Below, piece after piece: positions 50,358 to 58,917 of a stretch of DNA of 64,000 nucleotides. Source of the DNA: Neobacillus pocheonensis (GTDB lineage: Bacteria > Bacillota > Bacilli > Bacillales > Cytobacillaceae); contig JAMQCR010000002.1 of assembly GCA_023702235.1 (NCBI GenBank), forward strand, positions 248,001 to 312,000, given 5' to 3'. The notes under the pieces were generated by a model that was given only the letters and a program-made list of their open reading frames with translations, was not told where the DNA came from and did no database searches. The position numbers and the translations under genes were made by a program. Numbering within the stretch: position 1 is the first letter of the stretch; each line of letters begins with the position of its first letter.

Positions 50358-50710
50358 AGGGCTTGACTTGACTCCCCTGTGGGTACAATTGATCCTGAAG
50401 GCTGTAGCAGTTTTTCCATCAGGCAACGAGCCTATCTATCACACCTACCGCGCTTTCGCTTACTGTCGATCCAACGGGCTACCGTTGGCTGGGTTTGGGC
50501 GAGGAGCCCAAGGTCTTAAAGGTTTTCGGCTCGTTTGGTACGGCGGCTTGCTGTAAATGGAACAGGAATCTACGGAATGTAGGCGTTAGCCGTACAGACC
50601 GTGGTTATGGGCCATTTAGTGCCAAAGCGACATGTACGGAATGTCAGAAAGGTTGCTTTCCCTTTCTGTACAGTCCGTAGTGCTGCCGCCCGAAGTAAGT
50701 CATGTAAGGT
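50358..50710. ncRNA. orphan GC-rich structured island, candidate ncRNA
   Basis: About 350 bases, far more GC-rich than both flanks, with no plausible reading frame on either strand. Stable hairpins follow one another: CCAACGGGCTACCGTTGG, GGGCGAGGAGCCC, TACGG...CCGTA (50570-50595) and a long stem in which TACGGA-x4-CAGAAAGG pairs with CCTTTCTG-x5-TCCGTA (50637-50687). ACGGAATGT occurs twice, 64 bases apart. The look is that of a structured RNA left from a mobile element (for example an omega-RNA-type or intron-type segment), but I cannot match it to a known family, and no transposase frame is adjacent. Confidence 0.45.
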
Positions 50711-51019
50711 TTAACTGAATCTTAAATTCCTTACTTCTAAAGAAAAAAACCAGCACTTAAGTTATCAAGACCTAAATTGTAAAAAGTCATAAAAAATAGA
50801 GGTTTATCCATATTAGTCATGACTAGCATGTATAAATCTCTTACTTTTTTCTTATTGTTCAATAAATGCGCCCGATTGTGGAAGATCGTTTTCTGTTCTT
50901 AAGTTTATTTTCAACAGCATTTTTCTAATTCTGATTTAAGGTACTCTTTCTCACACTTAAGGTTTTACTTATGATACAGTTACTTAGCGTTTTGTTGGTA
51001 GGATCCATATTGAGTAATT

Positions 51020-52396
51020 CTATCTAATTGGCAATTCCACCATAAAAGCAGTCCCTTCATTTTCTTTACTTCTTACATTGATGGTGCCTCCATGCAGATC
51101 AACAATTGTTTTAACGATTGATAACCCCACCGGCCCTTCGACCGTTCTTGTACGTGCCATGTCTGCCCGGTAAAAGCGTTCAAATATCCTTTCTACTTCC
51201 GTATTTTTCATCCCTATTCCTGTATCCGCAAATGTAATAAAGACCGAATCTCCTTTTTTATCTAGTGATATTTCTATACTGCCATTCGGTTTGTTATATT
51301 TAATGGCATTTGACAAAAGATTATCCCAAACCGTATTCAGCAAAGAGGGATCACCAACCATCTCGATATTAGGCAAGGAGTAGCTAAGCATAATCCCTTT
51401 TTCATTTACAGCCCATTGGTAATTCCGGATCAATTCTTTTAGCTGCCCGCCCACATTAAACAGTTTTTTCTTGATAATATCCTCATTTCTGTCTAATGAG
51501 GCAAGAAGTAATAATTGTTTTGTTAAGGTAGAAAGCCTTCTAATTTCACCGTTAATGATGGAAACGTAATGGGATCTTTCTTCATTACTTATTGATTCAT
51601 TTTCTAATAAGTTTGTATATCCTTTGATATTTGACAGAGGTGACTGGATATCATGAGAAATATTTGAGATAAATTCCTTTCTCATCTCATCTATTTGTTC
51701 TAGTTTACTTGCCATCCATAGAAAACTATGGGAAAGTTCCCCTAACTCGTCATGACGCTTACTATCCAGTTTGACAGTAAAATCCCCATTTGCCAGTGAT
51801 TTTGTCGCTTTCGTCAGGTTGGAAATAGGTTTTACTAAATATTTTGTATTAATAAGAACCATCACGATGGTCAACGTAATCGCCAATCCAAGGATCCATC
51901 CAAATAAAATATGCATCTCATTGAAAAGAAATTTAATATCCGGCCTGATAAAAAGAGCATAGGTTCTTCCCTGATATTTCAATGGAACACCAATTGTATT
52001 CTTGAGTTCGTTTGAAAAAAAGCCTGTAACAAATGTTTCCTGAGGGAAATGCAGCATTCCGTGAAATACATTTCCCTTCAAGACATACTCTTGTGTTGAA
52101 ATAGGCATACTTTTATCCCTGAATGGTTTCCCAAAAAAAGTTCTGTCTCCGCCTAATTTTACCAGACACATTTGGTATCCAACTGCAGAAATGCTTTTTA
52201 AATACTCATGCAGATTAATTTCAGGATGCTGTTCAGCAAAAGCAGCTATGTCGAGCGCAACCTTTGTATTTTTTTGATCATTAAACGGCTTTAATTTTTG
52301 TTGATAATAAGTATTCGAGATGATAAACGCCAAGATAAAGCTTATAAACATCATCCCTATTGTTATAACAATAAATTTTACATAAAGTGTTTTCAT
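51020..52396 (-). CDS. hssS: haem-sensing histidine kinase HssS
   Basis: 458 residues, the same length as staphylococcal HssS. Two membrane segments (about 7-27 and 165-187) enclose a ~135-residue extracellular sensor. A HAMP linker (NLTKATKSLANGDFTVKLDS) leads to HisKA (SHDIQSPLSNIKGYTNLLEN, phospho-His) and HATPase_c (NTVWDNLLSNAIKYN, FADTGIGM, IFERFYRADMAR). The G2 box reads EGPVGLSIVK instead of GGxGLGLxIVK. Its start overlaps hssR. It should phosphorylate HssR on haem stress, which then induces hrtBA upstream. Confidence 0.88.
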   Translation of the reverse strand: MKTLYVKFIVITIGMMFISFILAFIISNTYYQQKLKPFNDQKNTKVALDIAAFAEQHPEINLHEYLKSISAVGYQMCLVKLGGDRTFFGKPFRDKSMPISTQEYVLKGNVFHGMLHFPQETFVTGFFSNELKNTIGVPLKYQGRTYALFIRPDIKFLFNEMHILFGWILGLAITLTIVMVLINTKYLVKPISNLTKATKSLANGDFTVKLDSKRHDELGELSHSFLWMASKLEQIDEMRKEFISNISHDIQSPLSNIKGYTNLLENESISNEERSHYVSIINGEIRRLSTLTKQLLLLASLDRNEDIIKKKLFNVGGQLKELIRNYQWAVNEKGIMLSYSLPNIEMVGDPSLLNTVWDNLLSNAIKYNKPNGSIEISLDKKGDSVFITFADTGIGMKNTEVERIFERFYRADMARTRTVEGPVGLSIVKTIVDLHGGTINVRSKENEGTAFMVELPIR

Positions 52397-53073
52397 CTGC
52401 GTCGGACCTCCAACAGATATCCAACACCCCTTACTGTTTTGATTTGGAAATCATCCGTCAATTTTGAAAACCTTTCCCTTAATCTTTTTATATGAACGTC
52501 CACTGTCCTTTCGTCACCCTGATAATCCAATCCCCAAATTTGTTCAATCAGGTGTTCTCTAGAGAAAACATGTTTAGGATTCGAAATCAGGTAGGATAAA
52601 AGTTCAAATTCCTTCAACGGTAAAAGCAAGGTCCGATTCCCAATCTGAACTTCATAGCTTTTTTTATTAATTTTTGTATTGCCGATACGTAGAACGGATT
52701 CATCCTCCTGATGGTCATATCGCCGCAGCAGGGCTTTGATACGGTAAATTAATTCTTTTGGTTCAAATGGCTTGACCAAATAATCATCTGTTCCCGCTTG
52801 AAACCCTTGTTCCTTATCCTCAATTTGGCTTTTAGCTGTTAAAAGAATGACGGGAATATCATACTGCTTGCGAATCTCCTTCGTCAGGGAATAGCCATCC
52901 ATAAATGGCATCATCACATCTACTACGGCCAGATCACACGCTTCCTTTTTGAGTATTTCCAAAGCTTCCATACCGTCTTTTGCTTGGAATACTTTATAGC
53001 CTTGTTCAGCTAAGTGAATAGTTAAAAGCTTTACTATATTGATATCATCATCCACTAGTAAAATATTTGTCAT
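52393..53073 (-). CDS. hssR: response regulator HssR (OmpR/PhoB type)
   Basis: 226 residues. Receiver domain with acidic pocket (LLVDDDINIV), phospho-acceptor Asp in DLAVVDVMMPFMDGY, conserved Thr in VILLTAK and Lys in DYLVKPFEPKEL. C-terminal winged helix LPLKEFELLSYLISNPKHVF and GDERTVDVHIKRLRERF. Sequence pattern and operon context match HssR. Four-base overlap with hssS; 12-base gap behind hrtA, so it may be expressed both from the hrt promoter and its own. Confidence 0.9.
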   Translation of the reverse strand: MTNILLVDDDINIVKLLTIHLAEQGYKVFQAKDGMEALEILKKEACDLAVVDVMMPFMDGYSLTKEIRKQYDIPVILLTAKSQIEDKEQGFQAGTDDYLVKPFEPKELIYRIKALLRRYDHQEDESVLRIGNTKINKKSYEVQIGNRTLLLPLKEFELLSYLISNPKHVFSREHLIEQIWGLDYQGDERTVDVHIKRLRERFSKLTDDFQIKTVRGVGYLLEVRRR

Positions 53074-53085
53074 AACCGTATTCCC

Positions 53086-53769
53086 CTACACATTTTGCAA
53101 AATTTGTCCATCACTCATTTTTATAATCCGGTCAGCAAATGAAAGCATTTCTTCATCATGCGTTACCATTAATGAAGCAATATTTAGCGATTTTGTTAAG
53201 CTTCGGATTAACCCCATCACATCTTTTGATCTTTTGGAATCCAAACTTGCCGTTGGTTCATCTGCGAACAGAACTTTCGGTTTATGGATGATGGCGCGGG
53301 CAATGGCAACCCGCTGCTTTTCCCCGCCGGATAAGGAAGCCGGATATGCATTTTTCCGATGGTCCATTTCGACCAATTTTAAAATTTTGTCAATTTCCTT
53401 CTTTTGTTCACGTTTCTTTAATTTCGATTCAGCTACATTAAGCATAAGCATCAGTTGCTCTTCTACTGTTAGAAAAGGAACCAGATGGGCAAATTGAAAG
53501 ACAAAGCCAAATTGATTAGCCCGGATTTTTCGAATTTGCTCCGGACGCATCGCCGTCAGATTTTTCCCTTCGAAGATGACTTGTCCTTCTGATGCAGATT
53601 GGAGTCCTGCTGCAATCGTAAGGAGTGTGCTTTTACCGGAGCCCGACGCACCGACTAATGCGGTTACCTCACCTTCCAGGAGGGTTAGATTGACCCCTTT
53701 TAGGATTTCTTCCTTCACTTCACCATTTATAAAGGTTTTTCTAACTTCATCTATTATAAATATGGTCAT
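53086..53769 (-). CDS. hrtA: haem-efflux ABC transporter ATPase HrtA
   Basis: 227 residues from ATG 53769, one base after the hrtB stop, with AAGGAGAGG in front. Walker A LVGASGSGKSTLLTI, signature ASLSGGEKQRVAIARAI, Walker B VLFADEPTASLDSK and H-loop ASLMVTHDEEML: the MacB/LolD-like class that works with FtsX-type permeases. Together with HrtB it protects the membrane from toxic haem. Confidence 0.9.
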   Translation of the reverse strand: MTIFIIDEVRKTFINGEVKEEILKGVNLTLLEGEVTALVGASGSGKSTLLTIAAGLQSASEGQVIFEGKNLTAMRPEQIRKIRANQFGFVFQFAHLVPFLTVEEQLMLMLNVAESKLKKREQKKEIDKILKLVEMDHRKNAYPASLSGGEKQRVAIARAIIHKPKVLFADEPTASLDSKRSKDVMGLIRSLTKSLNIASLMVTHDEEMLSFADRIIKMSDGQILQNV

Positions 53770-53770
53770 A

Positions 53771-54805
53771 TTAAACCTCTCCTTGTTGAATTGCTTGTAA
53801 TGGTTGAACCCTTTTAATTTGCATGCCGGAAAGAGTGGCGCCAATAAAGCCGATAATCAGGAAAACCAGCGACAATTGTATTGTTGTTTCAGGGGTTAGA
53901 TTAAATGGCATACCATTAGGTGCCATCTTGTTAAAAATTTGACTGAGTGCAATCGACAGACTAAGCGCAATGACGGTAATAAACACCATTTGGGTCCACA
54001 TCATGTTAAACAGAGAACTTGTTTTTACACCGATGGCTTTTAAGATACCGAATAAACCAATTTTTTGAACATTCATCATGTAGAAAAAGATGGCAAACAA
54101 CATTCCGCTGATGACAACTAAAAACCAAATAATCATATTTAAGGACATTTGTTCTGCTTTATAGCTTGAAATGGTATTCAGAAACTGATTCTTTGAAAAA
54201 GATTGTAAGCCGGCGAATTCTTGTGTCCCGTCTTCTCCGGGGATAAAAATCAATTGCATTTCGTTAACCCGGTAAATTTCATTATAGTCCTCCATATTGA
54301 TATAAGCGACCGGTGCATGGCTGTATTTACTATGGGGGACAAAACCTTTGACGATAAACTTCCCATTGTATTGATTATTGCTTAAAGTATCGCCCACTTT
54401 TATACCTTCATCTTTTACGGAATTGTCCAGTATGATTTCCCCTTTTTTTACATTTTTAAATAACTTTGAATCAGTGGACGTAACAAAGGCGACGCTTTGC
54501 TGCTTTCCATGACGATCATTCAAAAATCCCATTTGAATGGAAAATGCTGCAGCATTCCTTTGTTTGCTTAAAATTTGATCTTGGATTGTCTTGTTTATTC
54601 TAGACAAGCTATAGGTTTGCTTAGCGTCTTTCGCCATATAGAATCGTCCTTCGGGCAAATCTTTAATTAAAGCCGCGTTATCCTGTGATAAACCATATGC
54701 CAAGCCTGATATGATAAACGTTAATAAACTAACGAGAAATACAATCGAACCTAAAATCAAAAACCTACCTTTATTTTTCTTCATTTCTTTCCAAGCCATG
54801 TTCAT
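53771..54805 (-). CDS. hrtB: haem-efflux ABC transporter permease HrtB (FtsX-like)
   Basis: 344 residues. One N-terminal membrane helix (RFLILGSIVFLVSLLTFIIS), a ~190-residue extracellular domain and three C-terminal helices with the block SYKAEQMSLNMIIWFLVVIS and NVQKIGLFGILKAIGVKTSS, very close in pattern to staphylococcal HrtB. It forms the membrane part of the HrtAB haem exporter. GGAGG lies seven bases before ATG 54805. First gene of hrtBA-hssRS; an HssR-type direct repeat lies just upstream. Confidence 0.9.
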   Translation of the reverse strand: MNMAWKEMKKNKGRFLILGSIVFLVSLLTFIISGLAYGLSQDNAALIKDLPEGRFYMAKDAKQTYSLSRINKTIQDQILSKQRNAAAFSIQMGFLNDRHGKQQSVAFVTSTDSKLFKNVKKGEIILDNSVKDEGIKVGDTLSNNQYNGKFIVKGFVPHSKYSHAPVAYINMEDYNEIYRVNEMQLIFIPGEDGTQEFAGLQSFSKNQFLNTISSYKAEQMSLNMIIWFLVVISGMLFAIFFYMMNVQKIGLFGILKAIGVKTSSLFNMMWTQMVFITVIALSLSIALSQIFNKMAPNGMPFNLTPETTIQLSLVFLIIGFIGATLSGMQIKRVQPLQAIQQGEV

Positions 54806-54848
54806 CTTCTTTCCTCCAATCTTTATTACATCCTTAGTTTAAGATCGG

Positions 54849-54868
54849 TATGTGAACAGAAGATGAAC
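54849..54868 (-). promoter_or_regulatory. HssR-type direct repeat in the hrtB promoter
   Basis: On the minus strand GTTCATCTT-CT-GTTCACATA matches the staphylococcal HssR site GTTCATATT-N2-GTTCATATT at 15 of 18 positions, about 45 bases before the hrtB start. Confidence 0.75.
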
Positions 54869-54924
54869 GGAAAATTACATTTAAAGAGACATGTTAAAGA
54901 TTTTAAATTTAGGTCTTTATTTAG

Positions 54925-55093
54925 ACTGTTTTGCCTTAATGCACCACATAGAGTAGCTGGGCAAGGAAATGTACCAACTGTCCTACATTGGGGAAGTGCA
55001 GCTGCCGTACTGACACCAAGAGATTTAAGAGGATATGATTTTGGAACTTTATCAAATCAGTCCCTCAGACTTTTATATACGATTTATTTATAA
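54925..55093 (+). pseudogene. C-terminal fragment of an unknown protein
   Basis: A plus-strand frame encodes APHRVAGQGNVPTVLHWGSA, AAVLTPRDLRGYDFGTLSN and a hydrophobic end. The upstream part of the frame overlaps the hrtB control region and has no ribosome site, so I take it as a 3' fragment of a lost gene. Family not recognised. Confidence 0.35.
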
Positions 55094-55105
55094 AAAAACC
55101 TCATT

Positions 55106-55191
55106 TACTTATGGTAAGGTTCCCCACTATTAATGCTAAACTACATCCTCAACAATCTGGCCGATTGTGGAATACTAAATAGCCTATGCTC
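55106..55191. repeat. 84-bp dispersed repeat, copy 2
   Basis: Near copy of 748-831, directly in front of the small HARE-like gene. Confidence 0.85.
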
Positions 55192-55224
55192 CCGATGAAA
55201 ACTTGGAAAAGGAGGAAATGAAGA

Positions 55225-55397
55225 ATGGATGTTTCATTAACATCAAAGGAAGTCATTACTCAGATCCAGAAGTTACAGAACGAAGGTAAATCTCTACGGA
55301 AAAAGAGGTAAAACAACTTTATCCTGATTTAATGCGGAGTGCTTTGTATTACTACCCAAGTTGGCAACATGCCCTAGAAGAAAGTAAAGTAAGTTAG
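55225..55397 (+). pseudogene. small DNA-binding-type protein (homing-endonuclease-associated repeat), frameshifted
   Basis: ATG 55225 lies behind GGAGG. It encodes DVSLTSKEVITQIQKLQNEG and KSL, then one base is missing, and TEKEVKQLYPDLMRSALYYY and PSWQHALEESKVS follow to the stop at 55397. The pattern (I-x2-L-x4-G-x2-L, P-x-L-x3-A, Y-F/Y-x-SW-x-A) is that of the helical repeat found beside homing endonucleases and in phage/ICE proteins. One complete repeat, ~57 residues if repaired. Confidence 0.55.
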
Positions 55398-55446
55398 AAT
55401 AGCTAATTTACATCAAGACATTAGAATAGCATAAACTCTGTTAACA

Positions 55447-55480
55447 AAAAGACCATCCAATCTGGATGGTTTTTTATTTT
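55447..55480 (+). terminator. rho-independent terminator
   Basis: GACCATCCA (55451-55459) pairs with TGGATGGTT (55463-55471), then a T run; ends the HARE-like gene. The stretch from here to 55741 holds no other feature. Confidence 0.85.
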
Positions 55481-55741
55481 GTATATATCACTCTTTTTAG
55501 ATATCTCCAGTCTTCCCTTCTGCTGGTGAATCACTGAACCACTGCATCGCTGATGTAGTTTCAAGTTTTGAAAAGTCTAAGAGAATACGAGAGAAAACAT
55601 TTTGAGAGGAGGAAGAGGAAAGGCTGTGTTTAATAATTGTTCTTAACACGAATAGACAAGCATAGATATGTATCAAGTTGATTCAGTGATGTAGTACACC
55701 ACCTTTACATACTGATATAGCAGGCAAGGGGGAATGTTTTA

Positions 55742-56017
55742 ATGAGCTTATTAAAAAATCGTTCTGAAGTGTCAAATGAACGAAATTTAGGTGGAAAACG
55801 ATGTGTACGATTTAGTATTTCCATTAACAACGAATACGATAGGAAGCTCTCCAGGTTAGCAACTTCTTGTGGAATGACTAAATCGGAAATGGCCGACCAG
55901 CTGTTGAGGATCTCCCTCGATTCACCCCACGTGCTCGAATGGCTGCAAAACAAATTTAATAAAGTGGAAGAATACCGAGTTCGTCCAACAATAATTAACG
56001 ATAAAGTTTATTATTAA
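55742..56017 (+). CDS. ribbon-helix-helix-like small protein
   Basis: 91 residues, GGGGGA eight bases before the ATG. The centre reads CVRFSISINNEYDRKLSRLA and TKSEMADQLLRISLDSPHVL: a beta-strand followed by two helices with the spacing of RHH (CopG/Arc) DNA-binding proteins. Found in plasmids and integrated elements, where it would act as a repressor or partition-type protein. Its terminator has been split by the IS element that follows. Intact. Confidence 0.65.
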   Translation: MSLLKNRSEVSNERNLGGKRCVRFSISINNEYDRKLSRLATSCGMTKSEMADQLLRISLDSPHVLEWLQNKFNKVEEYRVRPTIINDKVYY

Positions 56018-56019
56018 AA

Positions 56020-56037
56020 AATCTCCCTAGCAACTAG
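56020..56037 (+). terminator. left half of an interrupted bidirectional terminator
   Basis: AATCTCCC-TA (56019-56029) plus the target-site copy GCAACTAG (56030-56037). The other half, GCAACTAG-CTGGGAGATT, lies at 57734-57753. Joined, they form a stem AAATCTCCC / GGGAGATTT flanked by A and T runs. Confidence 0.8.
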
Positions 56038-57733
56038 GAGGGCACTGAAAAAGTCCCTCCAAATACAAAAAAGGTAGAAATCTCAGTTATTTGAGAGCTT
56101 CTGCCTTTTTTTGTTTTAAATAAAGGTATCAATATCTAGCGGGTGGGCAAACGATGATTAAAAATCAAGAAACAATGATATTTAGTCCTTATATGGATCT
56201 TTATAACTTGATCATTCCAGAAGATAACCTCTTGCGGAAATTGGATAACTTAATCGATTTTTCTTTTGTCTATCACGAATTGAAGGATAAATATTGTATG
56301 GACAATGCCGGAACGCGATTGATCCTATTCGCATGTTTAAATATTTATTATTAAAGACGATTTATGATTTGTCGGATGTAGACGTGGTGGATCGCACAAG
56401 GTATGACATGTCCTTCAAGTTTTTCCTTCACATGGCACCTGAGGATGCGGTCATTGATCCAAGCTCCTTGACCAAGTTTCGGAAGCTTCGTCTGAAAGAT
56501 ATCAATCTTCTAGATTTGCTTATCAATAAGACAGTAGAAATCGCAATTGAAAAAAAGGTCATCAAAAGTAAATCTATCATTGTGGATGCGACCCATACAA
56601 AAGCTCGTTATAACCAGATGAAGCCAAAAGAAATCCTGATGGCACGTTCCAAAAACCTGAGGAAGGCTGTCTATCAGGTTAATGAAGCAATGAAGGAAAA
56701 GTTCCCGGCTAAGAGGACAACAGATGTATTGGAGGATGAAATTGCCTATTCCCAGGAACTTATTGAGGTCATTGAAAAAGAAGAAAACCTGGTTCAGTAT
56801 CCAAAAATAAAGGAACAGCTGAATCCTCCTGAAAGAGACGGTCGCAGATGATATCGAAAAGTTACAGAGCCTAAAAGATCATGATGCAAAAGTGGGCCAC
56901 AAGACTGCCGATTCCTCGTTTTTTGGCTATAAGACTCATCTTGCGATGAGTGAGGAACGAATTATTACTGCCGCAACGGTTACCACGGGTGAAAAGAATG
57001 ACGGGAAGCAATTACAGACACTTATTGAAAAAAGTTTGGAAGCAGGAATGGAAATTGATACGGTCATTGGTGACGCAGCATATTCGGAAAAGGATAACAT
57101 TCAATACAGTAAGATAAATGAAATCCATCTTGTCGCTAAGCTGAATCCTTTGATTACTCAGGATGGCCGTAAGAAGGAAGACGAATTTGAATTCAATAAG
57201 GATGCCGGCATGTATGTCTTAAAGCAGGCCATATGGCGATTCGGAAAGCATGGCAAGGAAAAAAGGATGTAGGGAAAAATCAAACTGATACATACTACTT
57301 TGATGTAGAGAAGTGCAAACGGTGTCCTTTTCAAGAGGGGTGTTACAAAGAAGGAGCGAAAACCAAGACCTACTCTGTTTCGATTAAGTCAGACGAACAC
57401 TCAGAACAGGCCAAATTCCAGGAAAGTGAGTACTTCAAGGAGAAATCGAAGGAGCGTTACAAGATTGAGGCAAAAAATAGCGAACTGAAGCATAGGCACG
57501 GGTACAATGTTGCGACATCCTCGGGTCTAATTGGTATGGAATTACAAGGAGCCATGGCAATATTCACGGTAAACTTGAAAAGGATTATAAAACTCCTAGG
57601 TTAAAATGGAGTAACCCAGAGACCGAATACAAGAAAAAGCCGACTCTTCTTCCAAAAAGATGGAATGAAGATCGGCATTTTCTTATGTGGTTATCTAGAA
57701 AAATTAGAAAATCGGAAGATTTTCAGTGCCCTC
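56038..57733 (+). mobile_element. IS1182-family insertion sequence, inactive
   Basis: 1696 bp. Both ends carry GAGGGCACTGAAAA as inverted repeats (56038 and, inverted, 57733). It is flanked by an exact 8-bp duplication GCAACTAG (56030-56037 and 57734-57741). The transposase is frameshifted (next entry). Confidence 0.9.
56154..57604 (+). pseudogene. IS1182-family transposase, three frameshifts
   Basis: The pieces are: IKNQETMIFSPYMDLYNLII (56154-), then NAIDPIRMFKYLLLKTIYDL with SKSIIVDATHTKARYNQMKP (DDE first Asp), then TVADDIEKLQSLKDHDAKVG with SFFGYKTHLAMSEERIITAA and DTVIGDAAYSEKDN (second Asp), then the zinc-ribbon-like CKRCPFQEGCYKEGAKT and RYKIEAKNSELKHRHGYNVA (Glu). Frame changes occur near 56310, 56825 and 57265. 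Intact length would be ~480 residues. Not active as read. Confidence 0.9.
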
Positions 57734-57753
57734 GCAACTAGCTGGGAGATTTT
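57734..57753 (-). terminator. right half of the interrupted bidirectional terminator
   Basis: GCAACTAG (target duplicate) followed by CTGGGAGATTTT. Before the insertion it also terminated the minus-strand zinc-ribbon gene, whose stop lies within this half. Confidence 0.75.
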
Positions 57754-57886
57754 ATTTTGTTCCGGAATATTTAATCCCTTCTTTTACCCATTTTTTGTCC
57801 CATTCGTAACACTTTGAACAAAGCCCAAGCCTTTTTTGCATTCCCTTTGAATTCCGTACGGCTTTACTACAATATCTACATTTCAA
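57752..57886 (-). CDS. small zinc-ribbon protein (44 aa)
   Basis: TTG start at 57886, eight bases after GGGAGG. The product has two CxxC knuckles, LKCRYCSKAVRNSKGMQKRL and GLCSKCYEWDKKWVKEGIKY, so a compact zinc ribbon. Small zinc-ribbon proteins of this type occur next to recombinases and phage replication genes. Convergent with the RHH gene before the IS insertion. It lies downstream of 58026-58589 on the same strand. Family not recognised. Confidence 0.65.
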   Translation of the reverse strand: MKCRYCSKAVRNSKGMQKRLGLCSKCYEWDKKWVKEGIKYSGTK

Positions 57887-57995
57887 CTAAACTACCTCCC
57901 TAGAGGACTATTAGTATTGTTATTGACTAATAGAAGTAGTTTTATACAAAAAAGCTTTTTTCTGCTTAAAAAAGCATACAACGAATTGAAAAAGA

Positions 57996-58027
57996 AAAGG
58001 GGTACACTTTAAAGTGTTACACCCTTT
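57996..58027 (-). terminator. terminator of the RHH/C2H2-like gene
   Basis: AAAGGGGTACACTTT pairs with AAAGTGTTACACCCTTT; strong stem with a T-rich tail on the minus strand. Confidence 0.8.
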
Positions 58028-58559
58028 ATTTATTTAATTTGGAACTATTCAAACTAAATGAGTTGGTCCGTTCTTTAATCATTTCATTTACTTTAATCAG
58101 GTCAGTTTCATTCGTGAAAATCGAATGGGTGTTGCTGCCGTGTTGTTTTGCATGTCTGGAAAAGTTAGAAGAACTCACCCATTCACCACACTTAGGGCAG
58201 GGGAGTTCACCATTTATTTGCCATTGTTTTGTTGTTAATCGTTCTGTAGTCGCGACGATTCTTTTTGTAGTAGGTTTAACTACATTTATAGTCATTTCGA
58301 CTACAGAATGATTCTTATTGTATTCGTCATCATTCGATTTGTATTCATTTGTATATAATATCGATTCATCATCTTGGGTTTCCTTCTCAAACCCTGTCAT
58401 TTCACGTTTTACAAGTAAATAAACAGCTTCGCTAATAGATAACCATAAATCATCACAATAATCCTTTAAATCCCTATATAGGCTTTCTGGGAAATGTAGG
58501 CCATCTTTAGGTCCTGGAATTATCCATCTTGTCGATGATTTTTTTACTTTCCTTCGCAG
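58026..58559 (-). CDS. DNA-binding-type protein with RHH-like and C2H2-like parts
   Basis: About 170-187 residues; the frame extends into the end of the recombinase fragment and the exact start is unclear. An N-terminal DGLHFPESLYRDLKDYCDDL and SISEAVYLLVKREM resembles a ribbon-helix-helix. After an acidic linker comes NGELPCPKCGEWVSSSNFSR and HAKQHG, spaced as C-x2-C-x10-H-x3-H like a zinc finger of the C2H2 kind, which is unusual in bacteria. It follows the recombinase on the same strand, so it could be an excisionase or regulator of the element. Intact. Confidence 0.6.
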   Translation of the reverse strand: MRRKVKKSSTRWIIPGPKDGLHFPESLYRDLKDYCDDLWLSISEAVYLLVKREMTGFEKETQDDESILYTNEYKSNDDEYNKNHSVVEMTINVVKPTTKRIVATTERLTTKQWQINGELPCPKCGEWVSSSNFSRHAKQHGSNTHSIFTNETDLIKVNEMIKERTNSFSLNSSKLNK

Positions 58560-58917
58560 TAAGATTTGTATATTTAGAAGTAGTCTCAAAAGAACTATGC
58601 CCCAGCTGATCCCTTAGAAGAATCATTTCACCACCATTACGGATCCACTCACTTGCGAAAGTATGCCTGAATTTATGAGGGGAGAGAGGTTTGCCTGACG
58701 TAAATTCTTCTTGTGAATTAAAAGCCCTGGTGTATTTCTCTACAAGGTTCTGTATGGCTCTAACAGAGATAGGTTGGGCTGTTCCTTTATATTTGGTAAC
58801 AAAAACATAAGGGACACTACTGCAAGGCTTGTAGCGTTCATTTCTGATATGTAAGTAATCCTTTAAATCCTCAAGAGCAGAAGGTAGTACAAAAACCGTA
58901 TTATGGGTGTTGTTCAA
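58507..58917 (-). pseudogene. tyrosine recombinase, C-terminal fragment
   Basis: Only the last ~136 residues of the catalytic domain: LSPHKFRHTFASEWI (His-x-x-Arg), LRDQLGHSSFETTSKYTNLT (His and the Tyr nucleophile). The first catalytic Arg and the N-terminal domain are missing; a TAA stands directly before the first codon and a GCGCC-type repeat (58962-58985) lies just beyond. Fragment of the integrase of the element whose cargo surrounds it. Confidence 0.85.

Noticed and set aside
50358..50710. TnpB or IscB gene remnant in the structured island
   Set aside because: None of the six frames shows RuvC, HNH or zinc-finger blocks of these families; only the structured DNA is reported.
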